64,000 nucleotides of DNA, taken from contig NZ_JAFLNL010000002.1 of NCBI RefSeq assembly GCF_017313785.1, forward strand, positions 496,001 through 560,000, written 5' to 3'. This document shows positions 8,462 through 17,180 of this stretch, piece after piece. The first letter of the stretch is position 1. Every line of letters begins with the position of its first letter. This stretch comes from Flagellimonas aurea (lineage in GTDB: Bacteria; Bacteroidota; Bacteroidia; Flavobacteriales; Flavobacteriaceae). The position numbers were made by a program, and so were the translations under genes. The notes beneath the pieces are model-generated. The model saw only the letters and a list, made by a program, of their open reading frames with translations. It was not told the origin of the DNA and made no database searches.

Positions 8462-8731
8462 TTGAACTTAAAACAAATAGAACGGATTTCGAAAGCGCTC
8501 AGTGATGTTAATCGCCTAAAGATTGTCCAAGCCATACAGTCCTGCGATGGTAAACTTGAATGTAGTACCATTACAGCGTCCTTGAACCTTTCACAACCAT
8601 CGGTTAGCCATCATATCAAAAAATTAGTGGACGCCGACTTAATAGAACCACAAAAAGAAGGTAGGTTCTACTTTTACACGCTCAACCACGAGGTTATGGA
8701 CAATTATTTGTCGACACTCAAAAAGCTATAA
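8462..8731 (+). CDS. ArsR-family winged-helix transcriptional regulator
   Basis: A roughly 90-residue protein with a single winged helix: ERISKALSDVNRLKIVQAI, then the recognition helix in LNLSQPSVSHHIKKLVDADLI and a wing ending EGRFYFYTLN. No metal-binding CxC pair typical of ArsR/SmtB metal sensors is present in the recognition-helix region, although Cys residues occur in SCDGKLEC. There is no suitable ATG; I use the TTG at 8462, which gives NLKQIERISK, a usual family N-terminus. A TTG at 8408 would add a hydrophobic, tyrosine-rich stretch that looks like translated AT-rich leader. The LLM oxidoreductase begins 38 bp downstream and is the likely target. Confidence 0.75.
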   Translation: MNLKQIERISKALSDVNRLKIVQAIQSCDGKLECSTITASLNLSQPSVSHHIKKLVDADLIEPQKEGRFYFYTLNHEVMDNYLSTLKKL

Positions 8732-8769
8732 TTTTTTTATTTCAACAATATATCGATACATATAAATAT

Positions 8770-9810
8770 ATGGATTCAAAAAAAATTGCTTACTCCATTT
8801 TGGAACTGGCCGTACTTCCCAAAGGAAGCACCATCAACCAAGTCTATAAAAATACGGTAGCCCTGGCCCAAAAAGCGGAAGAGTTGGGCTATGAAAGAAT
8901 GTGGTTTGCAGAGCACCACAACATGCCCGCGATTACCAGTAGCGCACCCGAAATTTTAATTGGCCATGTAGCAGAGGCCACCACCAGTCTGCGCTTGGGC
9001 TCTGGAGGCATAATGCTGCCCAACCACTCCCCTTTTGTTGTTGCCGAACGTTTTGGAACACTGGCAAACCTATACCCAAATCGTATTGACCTTGGTCTGG
9101 GTAGGGCTCCCGGTACCGACCAACCTACCGCACATGCCATAAATCCTGGTTTTATAGAAGCCACTCATTCCTTTCCCAAGGATATTGAACAGATTCAAAA
9201 CTATTTTTCGAACGACAACAAAACTTCAAAAATCAGGGTGCCATTGGCTGAAGGATTGAATGTGCCCATCTATATTTTGGGCTCAAGCACCAGTAGCGCC
9301 AGATTGGCCGCCCAGAAAGGTTTGCCCTATGCCTTTGCTAGTCATTTTGCAACGGCACAGCTCTTCAATGCCTTGGAAATTTATAGAGACCAGTTTCAAC
9401 CATCTGAAGCTTTACAAAAACCTTATGTAATTGCCGGTATCAACGCAGTGGTTGCGGATACGGATGAGCAGGCCGAACGTTTATATACTTCTGCGCTAAG
9501 GATGGTCATTAATATATTATCCGGCACGCAAACACAGTTTATAGAACCTCCTACGCAGATGAGCACCAGTCTAAAGGAAGTAAGACAACACCCGGCCATT
9601 ATGCAAATGACCCGCTACAGTTTTGTTGGGAGCAAAGAAACCGTAAAAAAACAGGTGGAAGAATTTATTGGGCAAACCCAGGTCGATGAAATAATTGTTT
9701 CATCCATGATGTATGATAGCGATGACCGTATAAAATCGGCTGGATTGTTCGCAGAAATCATGAAGGAAATCAATAAAAGCACTAAAGTTGCCAAAACATC
9801 TTCCTTGTAG
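8770..9810 (+). CDS. LLM-class flavin-dependent oxidoreductase (luciferase-like)
   Basis: The 346-residue protein is a single TIM-barrel luciferase-like monooxygenase of the MsnO8/YhbW type. Diagnostic stretches are YSILELAVLPKGS, ERMWFAEHHNMP, LRLGSGGIMLPNHSP and RIDLGLGRAPGTD. Members use reduced FMN, and sometimes F420, to oxygenate small organics; the substrate here cannot be predicted. It directly follows the ArsR-family regulator, which probably represses it. No flavin reductase gene is adjacent. Confidence 0.88.
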   Translation: MDSKKIAYSILELAVLPKGSTINQVYKNTVALAQKAEELGYERMWFAEHHNMPAITSSAPEILIGHVAEATTSLRLGSGGIMLPNHSPFVVAERFGTLANLYPNRIDLGLGRAPGTDQPTAHAINPGFIEATHSFPKDIEQIQNYFSNDNKTSKIRVPLAEGLNVPIYILGSSTSSARLAAQKGLPYAFASHFATAQLFNALEIYRDQFQPSEALQKPYVIAGINAVVADTDEQAERLYTSALRMVINILSGTQTQFIEPPTQMSTSLKEVRQHPAIMQMTRYSFVGSKETVKKQVEEFIGQTQVDEIIVSSMMYDSDDRIKSAGLFAEIMKEINKSTKVAKTSSL

Positions 9811-9909
9811 TTTACCAAAAAGTGTAGTCAAGAATTGAAACCAACTTTTAAAATCACGCATGGAAACCCGTTTGTCAAGCATCCATAGCCAACTTCCCCA
9901 AAGGGCCGT

Positions 9910-10908
9910 ATGAAAAAATCAATCAAAATTGACAAATTTGTGGTAGGTATAATCCTAGTAATAGTTTTGGCCTACTTTTTTCCAGGTCTTGCTAGTAGAG
10001 AGAGTGCGGTTCCTTTAGATACTATTTCAGGAATCGGGGTATCGCTCATTTTCTTTTTTTATGGACTAAAACTCAATCCCGAAAAAATAAGGCACGGATT
10101 AAAAAATTGGCGTTTGCACATTTTGGTGCAATCCTTCGTGTTCCTAATTTTCCCATTATTGGTGATAGTTTTCTACCCACTGTTCAAGTCGGGCGATTAT
10201 TTACATATCTGGCTTGCATTCTTGTTTATGGCCTCCCTCCCCTCTACCGTATCCTCCTCGGTGGTGATGGTGTCCATTGCAAAGGGGAATATTCCCGCGG
10301 CAATTTTCAATGCGAGCATATCGGGGTTGATCGGTATTGTGGTAACGCCATTGTGGATGGGCATTTTCTTGGAACATCAATCAGGTGATTTTAGCCTCAT
10401 GGATGTCTATACAAGTTTGATGTTACAGATTTTATGGCCCGTATTTCTTGGATTGTTACTACATCGATATTTGGGCGGGTTTGCCACACGATATAGTAGT
10501 TATCTGACCCTTTTTGATAAGTTGGTGATTCTATTGATCATATATAAAAGTTTTGTGCACTCTTTTGAAGATGGAATCTTTGACTCAGTGAAATTGGAAC
10601 AGCTGGCCCTGATCTACTCAGGGGTACTTGCCCTATTCTTCTTGGTCTTCTTCATCATAGGCCGGGTTTCCAAACTACTGAAGTTTTCAACAGAGGACAC
10701 TATTACAGCACAGTTTTGCGGCACCAAAAAATCCTTGGTACATGGAACCGTTTTCTCGAGCATCCTATTTCCCGCTTCTTTTTCGATAGGGATAATTTTA
10801 TTGCCGTTGATGCTTTTTCACGTGACACAGATTTTCATCATCAGTATTGTTGCCAGTAAAGTCTCCAAACGTGATGATACAGGGGAAATAGTCACCTCTA
10901 ATCAATAA
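9910..10908 (+). CDS. SBF-like (bile acid:Na+ symporter superfamily) transporter
   Basis: A 332-residue membrane protein with about nine to ten TM helices. The segments GVSLIFFFYGLKLNPEKIRHG, MASLPSTVSSSVVMVSIAKGN and AAIFNASISGLIGIVVTPLW are characteristic of the YfeH/SBF-like branch; the last two include the crossing-helix regions that bind Na+ in this superfamily. It is probably a sodium-coupled organic-anion transporter in the inner membrane. The gap to the LLM gene is 99 bp without a clear terminator, so cotranscription is possible. Substrate is unknown. Confidence 0.82.
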   Translation: MKKSIKIDKFVVGIILVIVLAYFFPGLASRESAVPLDTISGIGVSLIFFFYGLKLNPEKIRHGLKNWRLHILVQSFVFLIFPLLVIVFYPLFKSGDYLHIWLAFLFMASLPSTVSSSVVMVSIAKGNIPAAIFNASISGLIGIVVTPLWMGIFLEHQSGDFSLMDVYTSLMLQILWPVFLGLLLHRYLGGFATRYSSYLTLFDKLVILLIIYKSFVHSFEDGIFDSVKLEQLALIYSGVLALFFLVFFIIGRVSKLLKFSTEDTITAQFCGTKKSLVHGTVFSSILFPASFSIGIILLPLMLFHVTQIFIISIVASKVSKRDDTGEIVTSNQ

Positions 10909-10963
10909 AGCAAATAGAACGGCAAGACGTAACAACGACCATTTTTGGCAAACAAGCTGCCAT

Positions 10964-11191
10964 TTAATCAATGGAGTCTTGATTTGTGGAATCAGTCTTT
11001 ATGGCGGCACTATCTTTTGTTTTATTGGATTCGGACCATTCCTTGTACTTTTCCATACTTTCATTTTGGGTCTCTTTGACCTCCTTAAGTTCTTCTCCTT
11101 CTTTTGGATGATTCAATTTTTTTTCCCGGCAGGAAGTGGCAAGAGCCATCAAGAGAGCTAATGCTAGCAATAAACCATACTTCTTCATCAT
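10964..11191 (-). CDS. Small lipoprotein of unknown function
   Basis: The 75-residue product has a lipoprotein signal: a charged MMKKYG, a leucine/alanine-rich core and the lipobox LATSC, giving mature Cys at about residue 21. The mature part is short, highly charged (KKLNHPKEGEELKEVKE) and low in complexity, probably disordered or a helical periplasmic stub. It is convergent with the SBF-like transporter. I recognise no family. Confidence 0.6.
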   Translation of the reverse strand: MMKKYGLLLALALLMALATSCREKKLNHPKEGEELKEVKETQNESMEKYKEWSESNKTKDSAAIKTDSTNQDSID

Positions 11192-11434
11192 TATGTTTTT
11201 TTAAGATTGTACAGAAAAATAATATGTCTTTTTCTTGGACATGGTTCTTATCCGTTCGAAAATTGTCTTGATTCAAATAACCACATAAACTACTGTTAGT
11301 CAATTAGAAATGGATCAATTTTTTCTTGGAAAAAGCAAATACCCACCTTCAATCCCCAGTATCTTGAAAGTGGAAAAAGAGCTGGATGTTTCCAGTTTTA
11401 TTTTAAAAAGAAATATTAATAAAAAACACACATT

Positions 11435-11968
11435 ATGAAAACTTTGAAAACAATAACCGTATTGGCAACTTTTTTTGTTGCTTTCGGAACTTTTGCCCAA
11501 AACAGTAAGGACAAACAAATTATTGAAGATGCCAAAAAGGCTAAAAAACAGCTCATTGCAAAAGATGCTGGACTTAAAAAATTCTTTGAGACATCCACAG
11601 GTTATGTAATTTTCCCAAATGTTGGTGAAGGTGGTTTTATTTTAGGTGGTGCTTCGGGAAACGGAGTGGTATATGAGAACGGGAAAAAAGTAGGAATGGC
11701 CGACATGAAAAAGATTGATGTTGGGCTCCAAGCAGGAGGCCAGGCTTTGACCGAGGTTATCTTTTTTGAAACCGAAGACGCATTAAACGAGTTTAAAACC
11801 GGAAGTTATGCTTTTTCGGGAGACCTTTCTGCCATTGCCGTAAAATCCGGAGTCTCCAAAAGCGCAGATTATGACGATGGGGTTGTAGTATTTGCCATGC
11901 CTAAAGCGGGACTTATGGCAGATGCCTCTATCGGTGGCCAAAAATTTGAATATGTTCCTTTTCAATAG
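11435..11968 (+). CDS. SYLF/YSC84-domain secreted protein
   Basis: A cleavable signal peptide ends at FGTFAQ (about residue 22). The remaining ~155 residues form a SYLF (YSC84-like) domain: FFETSTGYVIFPNVGEGGFI, then GGASGNGVVYENGKKVG, GLQAGGQALTEVIFFET and a C-terminal GLMADASIGGQKF. SYLF domains bind phosphoinositides in eukaryotes. Bacterial exported members are of uncertain role, usually periplasmic and lipid-associated. It is monocistronic, ending in a strong terminator. Confidence 0.82.
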   Translation: MKTLKTITVLATFFVAFGTFAQNSKDKQIIEDAKKAKKQLIAKDAGLKKFFETSTGYVIFPNVGEGGFILGGASGNGVVYENGKKVGMADMKKIDVGLQAGGQALTEVIFFETEDALNEFKTGSYAFSGDLSAIAVKSGVSKSADYDDGVVVFAMPKAGLMADASIGGQKFEYVPFQ

Positions 11969-11990
11969 GATTTAAGGTATAGCTAACAAA

Positions 11991-12020
11991 AAAGGTCGGT
12001 ATTTCTACCGACCTTTTTTT
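11991..12020 (+). terminator. Rho-independent terminator
   Basis: AAAGGTCGGTA and TACCGACCTTT form an 11-bp stem with a TTTC loop, continuing into a T-run. It lies 23 bp after the SYLF gene and, being A-run flanked, could also serve the convergent PNPOx-like gene. Confidence 0.88.
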
Positions 12021-12072
12021 TATTACCTAAAATCAAACCTTATGGTTTGACCTTGACATCCGAATATACGTT

Positions 12073-12561
12073 CTATAAGTTTACAAATCCCTTTTCACTG
12101 GAAGACACATTGCTTTCCCCTGCTTCAAAGAAGGGCACCAACTTACTGTTCTCGTTATCCCAGAAAAAGGCATTTTCCATATTAACGCTGATGAGTGTAA
12201 GGTCGGGGTCGTCCTTACCTTCGAACCAATTGAGCAAATGATGGTTCCATAGTTCCTCTTTTTTCTGTTCGGCTATAATGTGTGTTGCATTTCCAAAAAT
12301 GGACAAGTATTGCTGCTTGTTATCATCGTTGTAGATTATCTGAACCCGATTATCTTCCTCGATATCCTTAAAAAGTCCACTATCCTTGGAAACAAAGAAC
12401 CAAAGGTCTCCTTTTTCATCCATTTGTTGGACGGTCATCGGGCAGACCGAAAATGGTATGGTATTTAAATTACTGGCCATCATCACAGTTTTCTGTTCAT
12501 CAATCAAAGTCCTCACTTTTCTGAGGCCTTCTTCATTTTTCATATAATTTCTCTTGTTCAT
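12073..12561 (-). CDS. Pyridoxamine 5'-phosphate oxidase-like general stress protein
   Basis: The 162-residue protein has the split-barrel flavin-binding fold of the general-stress-protein-26 group. It shows KTVMMASNLNTIPFSVCPMT, a WFFVSKDSGLFKDIEEDNRV strand-helix unit, and a late FWDNENSKLVPFFEA. The stress-protein group generally binds FMN or FAD without being a true PNP oxidase. An in-frame ATG at 12543 (MKNEEGL) is an alternative start. Location among other stress genes supports the assignment. Confidence 0.82.
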   Translation of the reverse strand: MNKRNYMKNEEGLRKVRTLIDEQKTVMMASNLNTIPFSVCPMTVQQMDEKGDLWFFVSKDSGLFKDIEEDNRVQIIYNDDNKQQYLSIFGNATHIIAEQKKEELWNHHLLNWFEGKDDPDLTLISVNMENAFFWDNENSKLVPFFEAGESNVSSSEKGFVNL

Positions 12562-12953
12562 CGTTTTTGTTTTTATGTATTATTGATTCAGTTATATCAT
12601 CCGGCCGAGAAGTGTTCTTACTATATTTTCATCTACTGGCCCTACTCTGACCATCATCTACTTTAGTTTGATGATTGCATTTGGATGATTTCATAAATCT
12701 AACCGAAATACAACTGTTGGCTTTGCTCATTAGATAATATGTTGGACGTAATCAAATAAATCGTAATATTCCCATTCACGATTCAACATACTCATATTCA
12801 TTATGTTGCCCACACACATCCACCATATACGGCAACCTTTCAACCATTAATGTCAAAGAATGCGTCGTCTGTGCTTTATATTAATATTGATGATGAACGG
12901 TGCCTGGGAAACGGTACCATTAAAATGAACTTTTAACCTTTAAAAAGATAACT
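12562..12953. other. Intergenic region, 392 bp, no gene seen
   Basis: This divergent gap separates the PNPOx-like gene (minus) from the 46-residue gene (plus), so it must hold promoters for both. I see AT-rich sequence with no exact TAnnTTTG element, no long hairpin and no convincing RNA gene. Confidence 0.5.
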
Positions 12954-13094
12954 ATGAGTATTGCAGATAAAAGAAAATTTAAACGAAAAGTAAAACAGAA
13001 TAATCCAACAAACCCTACCGGGAACACCAATATTGATACGAATAAATTTGATATTGATGAGAATACCATTAAAGAACAGCAGAATAAAGAATAA
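12954..13094 (+). CDS. Small 46-residue hydrophilic protein, unknown
   Basis: An ATG follows the A-rich leader AAAAAGATAACT, typical of Bacteroidota translation starts. The product begins MSIADKRKFKRKVKQNNPTN and ends EQQNKE: a strongly basic N-terminal half and an acidic/asparagine-rich second half, without membrane segment or Cys. A clean intrinsic terminator follows 27 bp after the stop, and a long noncoding leader precedes it, so it looks like a dedicated transcription unit. I do not recognise the family. Basic small proteins of this kind may bind nucleic acid, but that is a guess. Confidence 0.55.
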   Translation: MSIADKRKFKRKVKQNNPTNPTGNTNIDTNKFDIDENTIKEQQNKE

Positions 13095-13120
13095 TAAAAA
13101 TAACTGCAGTGGATTAAGAA

Positions 13121-13149
13121 AAAAAGCTCTCGTAAAAGAGAGCTTTTTT
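13121..13149 (+). terminator. Rho-independent terminator after the 46-residue gene
   Basis: AAAAAGCTCTC and GAGAGCTTTTT make a stem around GTAAAA, with a T-run. It lies 27 bp after the small gene's stop and about 100 bp beyond the end of the convergent AraC-type gene. Confidence 0.82.
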
Positions 13150-13190
13150 AATGATAATAAGTCCCGCAAGGAAACTATACTAATAAATGG

Positions 13191-13208
13191 ATAACATAAT
13201 TATGTTAT
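13191..13208. promoter_or_regulatory. Perfect 18-bp palindrome
   Basis: ATAACATAATTATGTTAT is a perfect palindrome between the small gene's terminator and the 3' end of the AraC-type gene. It is AT-rich, so chance is not excluded, but 18 symmetric positions suit a dimeric DNA-binding protein. Confidence 0.35.
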
Positions 13209-13245
13209 GAATATATAGAGATACAACACTAATGTTGCAATTATT

Positions 13246-14268
13246 TTATGCTGAAATAGCAAAGCTTCTCTGTTTGTCCTTATACTCTTTGGGACTACAG
13301 TTATATTTTGCTTTAAAGATTTTAGAAAAATAGCTTCTACTGATAAAACCAATGCTGTAAACAACCTCGGAGATGTTCATATCGGTGGTCTTGATTAGGT
13401 TCTCTGCCAATCGTACCCTTACATCCCTTATATAGTCCGTTACCGTTGTGCCATGCATCATTTTAAAGCCTTCTTGCAATTTGGAAGGTGATAAACCTCC
13501 TTTTTTACAGAGATATGCTACGGATAGCTGTTTTTCGGGATAGTTGTTAATAAAGACGGACAGTTCCCTTACAATCTCTCTTTCCTTTTTTGTTAAGGAA
13601 GATTCTTGTACCGTTGCGTTCTTAAGGTCATCGGAATGCTGCTGTATCTCCAGGGCCAAGATCAAATGTACCAACCCTTCTATCATTAACTTTCTGGCAA
13701 TCCCGGTCACGGATACGGTATTTATTTGACGTACCTTTTCCGCTACTTTTAGGTTGTAAGAACCTATGTATGCAAAATTGTCCACAACATTATCCTTGAA
13801 GAACAGTTTTTGAAGTTCATGGTTTAAATGGTTCTCGTTTCCCGCTCTTTTGGTAGGGCTTACGATAACCAGTATCATTTTAAGGCGCATGTCCTTCTCA
13901 AAATAGAGAACATTGTCCTGTAACGTTTTGCTTGTTAGAATACCTGTCTGAAAATTTTCCAAATCATGTTTTTCACCTTTGCGTCCAAAGCTGTGCGACA
14001 CTTGACCTTGTGAGCAATAGGCAAAACAAATTGGGGTATATTGGGTGGAACTTGCCACCAACATAACATCTTCCGTGAATTCCATGTCAAACTCCATGTA
14101 GGATATGCCTCCTTTAAAAGAAATGCCTTTTATAAGGCCTTGCCCTAATGGATTGTCTATTTCGAGAATATGCTCCTCCGTATCATGTGTTAGGTTACCT
14201 GCAAAGTCTGCTTGCAATTGTTCGAACACTTGATGGATTTTTGCTGTTTTTAGGGATATCGTTTTCAT
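13246..14268 (-). CDS. AraC-family transcriptional regulator (copy A)
   Basis: A 340-residue regulator. The C-terminal ~100 residues form the double helix-turn-helix: KQLSVAYLCKKGGLSPSKLQ for the first and MNISEVVYSIGFISRSYFSK for the second, ending SPKEYKDKQR. The N-terminal ~220 residues are a ligand-binding domain containing GQGLIKGISFKGGISYMEFD. The same layout and motif occur in the gene at 18607-19638, so the two are paralogues. The effector is unknown. The gene stands alone behind the histidine kinase gene, with a ~200-bp gap that probably holds its promoter. Confidence 0.85.
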   Translation of the reverse strand: MKTISLKTAKIHQVFEQLQADFAGNLTHDTEEHILEIDNPLGQGLIKGISFKGGISYMEFDMEFTEDVMLVASSTQYTPICFAYCSQGQVSHSFGRKGEKHDLENFQTGILTSKTLQDNVLYFEKDMRLKMILVIVSPTKRAGNENHLNHELQKLFFKDNVVDNFAYIGSYNLKVAEKVRQINTVSVTGIARKLMIEGLVHLILALEIQQHSDDLKNATVQESSLTKKEREIVRELSVFINNYPEKQLSVAYLCKKGGLSPSKLQEGFKMMHGTTVTDYIRDVRVRLAENLIKTTDMNISEVVYSIGFISRSYFSKIFKAKYNCSPKEYKDKQRSFAISA

Positions 14269-14465
14269 GGCTTATTGTGTTTTAGGTTGTTTTTTCTATT
14301 ACTGATTGATAATGAAAAATCTTGTTTTGTAAAGATCACCTACTAAGCCACAAAGTATTTTATACAACTTTTGGATTCTGTTATAGAACTTTTTGATATG
14401 CCCGGAAATAGTGTTAAAAAGCTCTTAAACAAGCTTTTTGATAGCGTCTTTGAGTAAGTTCCGGA

Positions 14466-16637
14466 CTAAACAGGAAGGTAGATGGTGAAAACGGAGCCTT
14501 TGCCCTTCTCACCGGTTGCTTGGATATAGCCATGGTGGTTTTCGACTATTTTTTTACAAATGGCCAATCCGATGCCCGTACCGGAATATTGGGTTTTGGA
14601 GTGAAGGCGTTGAAACACTTCAAATATTTTATTTGCATTCGTATTATCAAAGCCTATCCCATTATCGGTAAAAGTTATTTTAAAAGAATGCTTTGAAGAT
14701 TTCAAGAACTCTTCAGTAATCTGGTCATTGGCAACCATTTCAGATGTTACCCTTATTTTGGGAGCTACTTTGGGATTTCGATATTTTAAGGAGTTGGACA
14801 CCAAATTACCGAAAAGTTGCTCGAGTTGAAAGCCTACTCCGTGTACCATGGGTAGATCCTCCCAAACAATTTCTGCTTCCTCGGCCTTAATGCGCTCTGC
14901 ATTTTCTTCGCTGACCTTTTTCATGACACTGTTAAGGTCGACTACCTCAAAATCATCATGAGTGCTATCTATTCGAGAATAGTTCAACAGGTTACGGATC
15001 AAGGATTGCATCCTGGCCGCTACTTTGTCTATTCTATCAAAATATACTCTTCCTCTTTCGGACAATTTATTTTTTTCCTCCCCATCAATACGGGATATAA
15101 ACATTTGGATTTTTCGCAAGGGCTCCTGTAAATCATGGCTTACTACCCTATTGAATGACTCCAGTTCCACATTGCTGCGCTCTAGTTCAAGATTCTTTAT
15201 CCTCAATGCATTTTCTGCCGCTATTTGGTCGGATACGTCCTGTACTACACCGATCAGTACAGTTCTCCCATCCTTTTGTATAAACTGGCCCTTGGTACGT
15301 ATGTGTTTTACTTCTCCGTTTTTAGATATGATTCTGTATGTATGGTCCCGTGGTTCTTTTTTTGCCCTATGCCATTCCCCGTATTCATCATATTGCTTCA
15401 AATCTTCTGGGTGCACAAAACTCCTGTATCTTTCCAGTGATGGTTTAAACTCGTCTGGTTCGCAACCCAATATTCGGTAATAGTTTTCGGATATTTCTGC
15501 CTCTCCGGTATCCAAGTACCATGTATAACTTCCAATTTTCGCCACTTTCTTGGCCTCGGACATAATAAAGTTCTGAACCTCCAATTCTTGGTTGGCCCTT
15601 AATAGGTTTTCCTTGGCCTTGTACTCCTCTGTATTGTTTCGCACTACTTCCAATATTCCACCATCCATTGCCCTAACAAAGGTGTGGAACCAAAATTGTT
15701 GGCCCTCCACGGTAACCTGACGCTCGAAATCTATGGTCTTGTTTTCAAGAAAACAATCTATCATCCGTTGCAGTTCGTTGTTCTTGAGAACAAACGGAAA
15801 AACATCGGTTATGGGCTTTCCAAGAAGTTCATCCGGTTCTAGGTTTAAATAGTCCCTGTTGCATATATTGGCGAAGGCTACCCTAAAATCGACCACCTTT
15901 GCATTGGAATCGTAAATGGGCTCATAATAGTTCATTATGTTATCGGTACTCTGAACAATGTTCTGCAACAAAGCCTCAGAGGATTGAATTTTGTTTTTGT
16001 GCCTCCGTAACCTGAAAAATGCTATAGTGAACATAACAATGGAAAACAGGGCAAGGAACAATGTGGTTAGCGGCGTAAGAAAGGTAAGCCTCCTATAGGT
16101 CACCAATTTGTCCTGAAGAAAGTTCTCGTTATTAGCCAGCATATTTCTCTTGAATCCCCTAAGTTTTTTTAGGATGGAAGCTGCTCTCTCCACATAAACC
16201 ATGGCGGTAGAATCTGCCTCCATTGGTTTTACCTTACCGTGTAATGCGGTCAGGGTCGTATGTAGGCTATCCTTTAACTTTGAAACCGTATCCAAATTTC
16301 TCCGATGGTAGGGCATCTCCTTGACCAGTCCATACAACCTATCAAAGGTTCTATCATTTTGCAACTTATGGTCTATGTACGATGCTTCAAAAGTTGAATC
16401 CTTTAAAATCACAGATCTGAACTCTGCAGACTCCATCAGGTCATATTGGGTGAACAACTTATTTATTTCTTTGTCCACCGTTAAGGAATGGGATACCATC
16501 TCTGCGGAAACTTCCAGATCTCTTATCTGCTTGAACAATACGGTGGTAATAAAAAGAAGTAATACTATGGCCAATGCCAAGGCAATTCTGTCCACTACGG
16601 GTGATTGGGCTATGCGACGAAAAATCTTAAAATCCAT
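14466..16637 (-). CDS. CHASE3-PAS-PAS sensor histidine kinase
   Basis: The 723-residue inner-membrane kinase has TM1 at about residues 17-38 and a ~140-residue periplasmic helical region of CHASE3 type. TM2 is near 186-208, two PAS domains span about 225-345 and 360-480, a HisKA helix bears the H-box VSHDLQEPLRK (about 500-510), and an ATPase domain follows. N-box is QLFGNLVSNSLKYRN, G1 is DNGIGFD, G2 is GTGIGLAICKKIVENHHG, so it looks catalytically intact. The HDLQEPLRKI H-box is the type found in phytochrome-like kinases. It lies 75 bp downstream of a stand-alone receiver gene and is its probable partner. Confidence 0.88.
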   Translation of the reverse strand: MDFKIFRRIAQSPVVDRIALALAIVLLLFITTVLFKQIRDLEVSAEMVSHSLTVDKEINKLFTQYDLMESAEFRSVILKDSTFEASYIDHKLQNDRTFDRLYGLVKEMPYHRRNLDTVSKLKDSLHTTLTALHGKVKPMEADSTAMVYVERAASILKKLRGFKRNMLANNENFLQDKLVTYRRLTFLTPLTTLFLALFSIVMFTIAFFRLRRHKNKIQSSEALLQNIVQSTDNIMNYYEPIYDSNAKVVDFRVAFANICNRDYLNLEPDELLGKPITDVFPFVLKNNELQRMIDCFLENKTIDFERQVTVEGQQFWFHTFVRAMDGGILEVVRNNTEEYKAKENLLRANQELEVQNFIMSEAKKVAKIGSYTWYLDTGEAEISENYYRILGCEPDEFKPSLERYRSFVHPEDLKQYDEYGEWHRAKKEPRDHTYRIISKNGEVKHIRTKGQFIQKDGRTVLIGVVQDVSDQIAAENALRIKNLELERSNVELESFNRVVSHDLQEPLRKIQMFISRIDGEEKNKLSERGRVYFDRIDKVAARMQSLIRNLLNYSRIDSTHDDFEVVDLNSVMKKVSEENAERIKAEEAEIVWEDLPMVHGVGFQLEQLFGNLVSNSLKYRNPKVAPKIRVTSEMVANDQITEEFLKSSKHSFKITFTDNGIGFDNTNANKIFEVFQRLHSKTQYSGTGIGLAICKKIVENHHGYIQATGEKGKGSVFTIYLPV

Positions 16638-16712
16638 TAGTAGTTGCAGTAACCTATTTTAAGGTTTTATTATAAGTAGCACATAATTAAAACATATGCT
16701 GCTCAATTTTGA

Positions 16713-17180
16713 TCACAATCGCAACAAAAAATTATCCCGATTGAGGTTAGAGGTGTGGTACTGCCAATTGATCTGCAAAACCTTCTCTATGGAATCCCTC
16801 AATTTACTAAAGTTATTGGGCTTGTTCAAATAAACATTGGCTCCATTGACAAAAGTTTCCTCGATATCGTTTTCGGAACATGAAGTTGAATATATGGCAA
16901 TGCACACATCATTGAGCTTTGGGTTTGAACGAATCTCCTTTAAACACTGCATTCCATTTTTAATGGGCATGTTCAGGTCCAAAAAAATCAAATTCGGCAG
17001 AATAATGTTAGGAAGGTTCAGGTAGTCCATCAATTCCTGTCCATCGCTCAACAACGATAGTTTTGTCCGGATGGAAATATCCTCAATAGCTTCTTGAAAA
17101 AATAAGCGGTCGTCCTCATCATCATCGGCAAGGGCTACATTTAAAATCTGTTTGCCTGAATTGGAAGGAAATTTATTCAT
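16713..17180 (-). CDS. Single-domain response regulator (receiver)
   Basis: A 155-residue CheY-like receiver without output domain. It has the acidic cluster ALADDDEDDRLFF, the phosphoacceptor Asp in LIFLDLNMPIKNG, the switch Ser/Thr in IYSTSCSEND and the conserved Lys in YLNKP. This is the Rcp1-like type normally paired with HDLQEPL histidine kinases, such as the one downstream. The start codon overlaps the stop of the upstream AraC-type gene by 4 bp, so translation is coupled. With no DNA-binding domain it probably acts by phosphotransfer or protein contact. Confidence 0.88.
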   Translation of the reverse strand: MNKFPSNSGKQILNVALADDDEDDRLFFQEAIEDISIRTKLSLLSDGQELMDYLNLPNIILPNLIFLDLNMPIKNGMQCLKEIRSNPKLNDVCIAIYSTSCSENDIEETFVNGANVYLNKPNNFSKLRDSIEKVLQINWQYHTSNLNRDNFLLRL

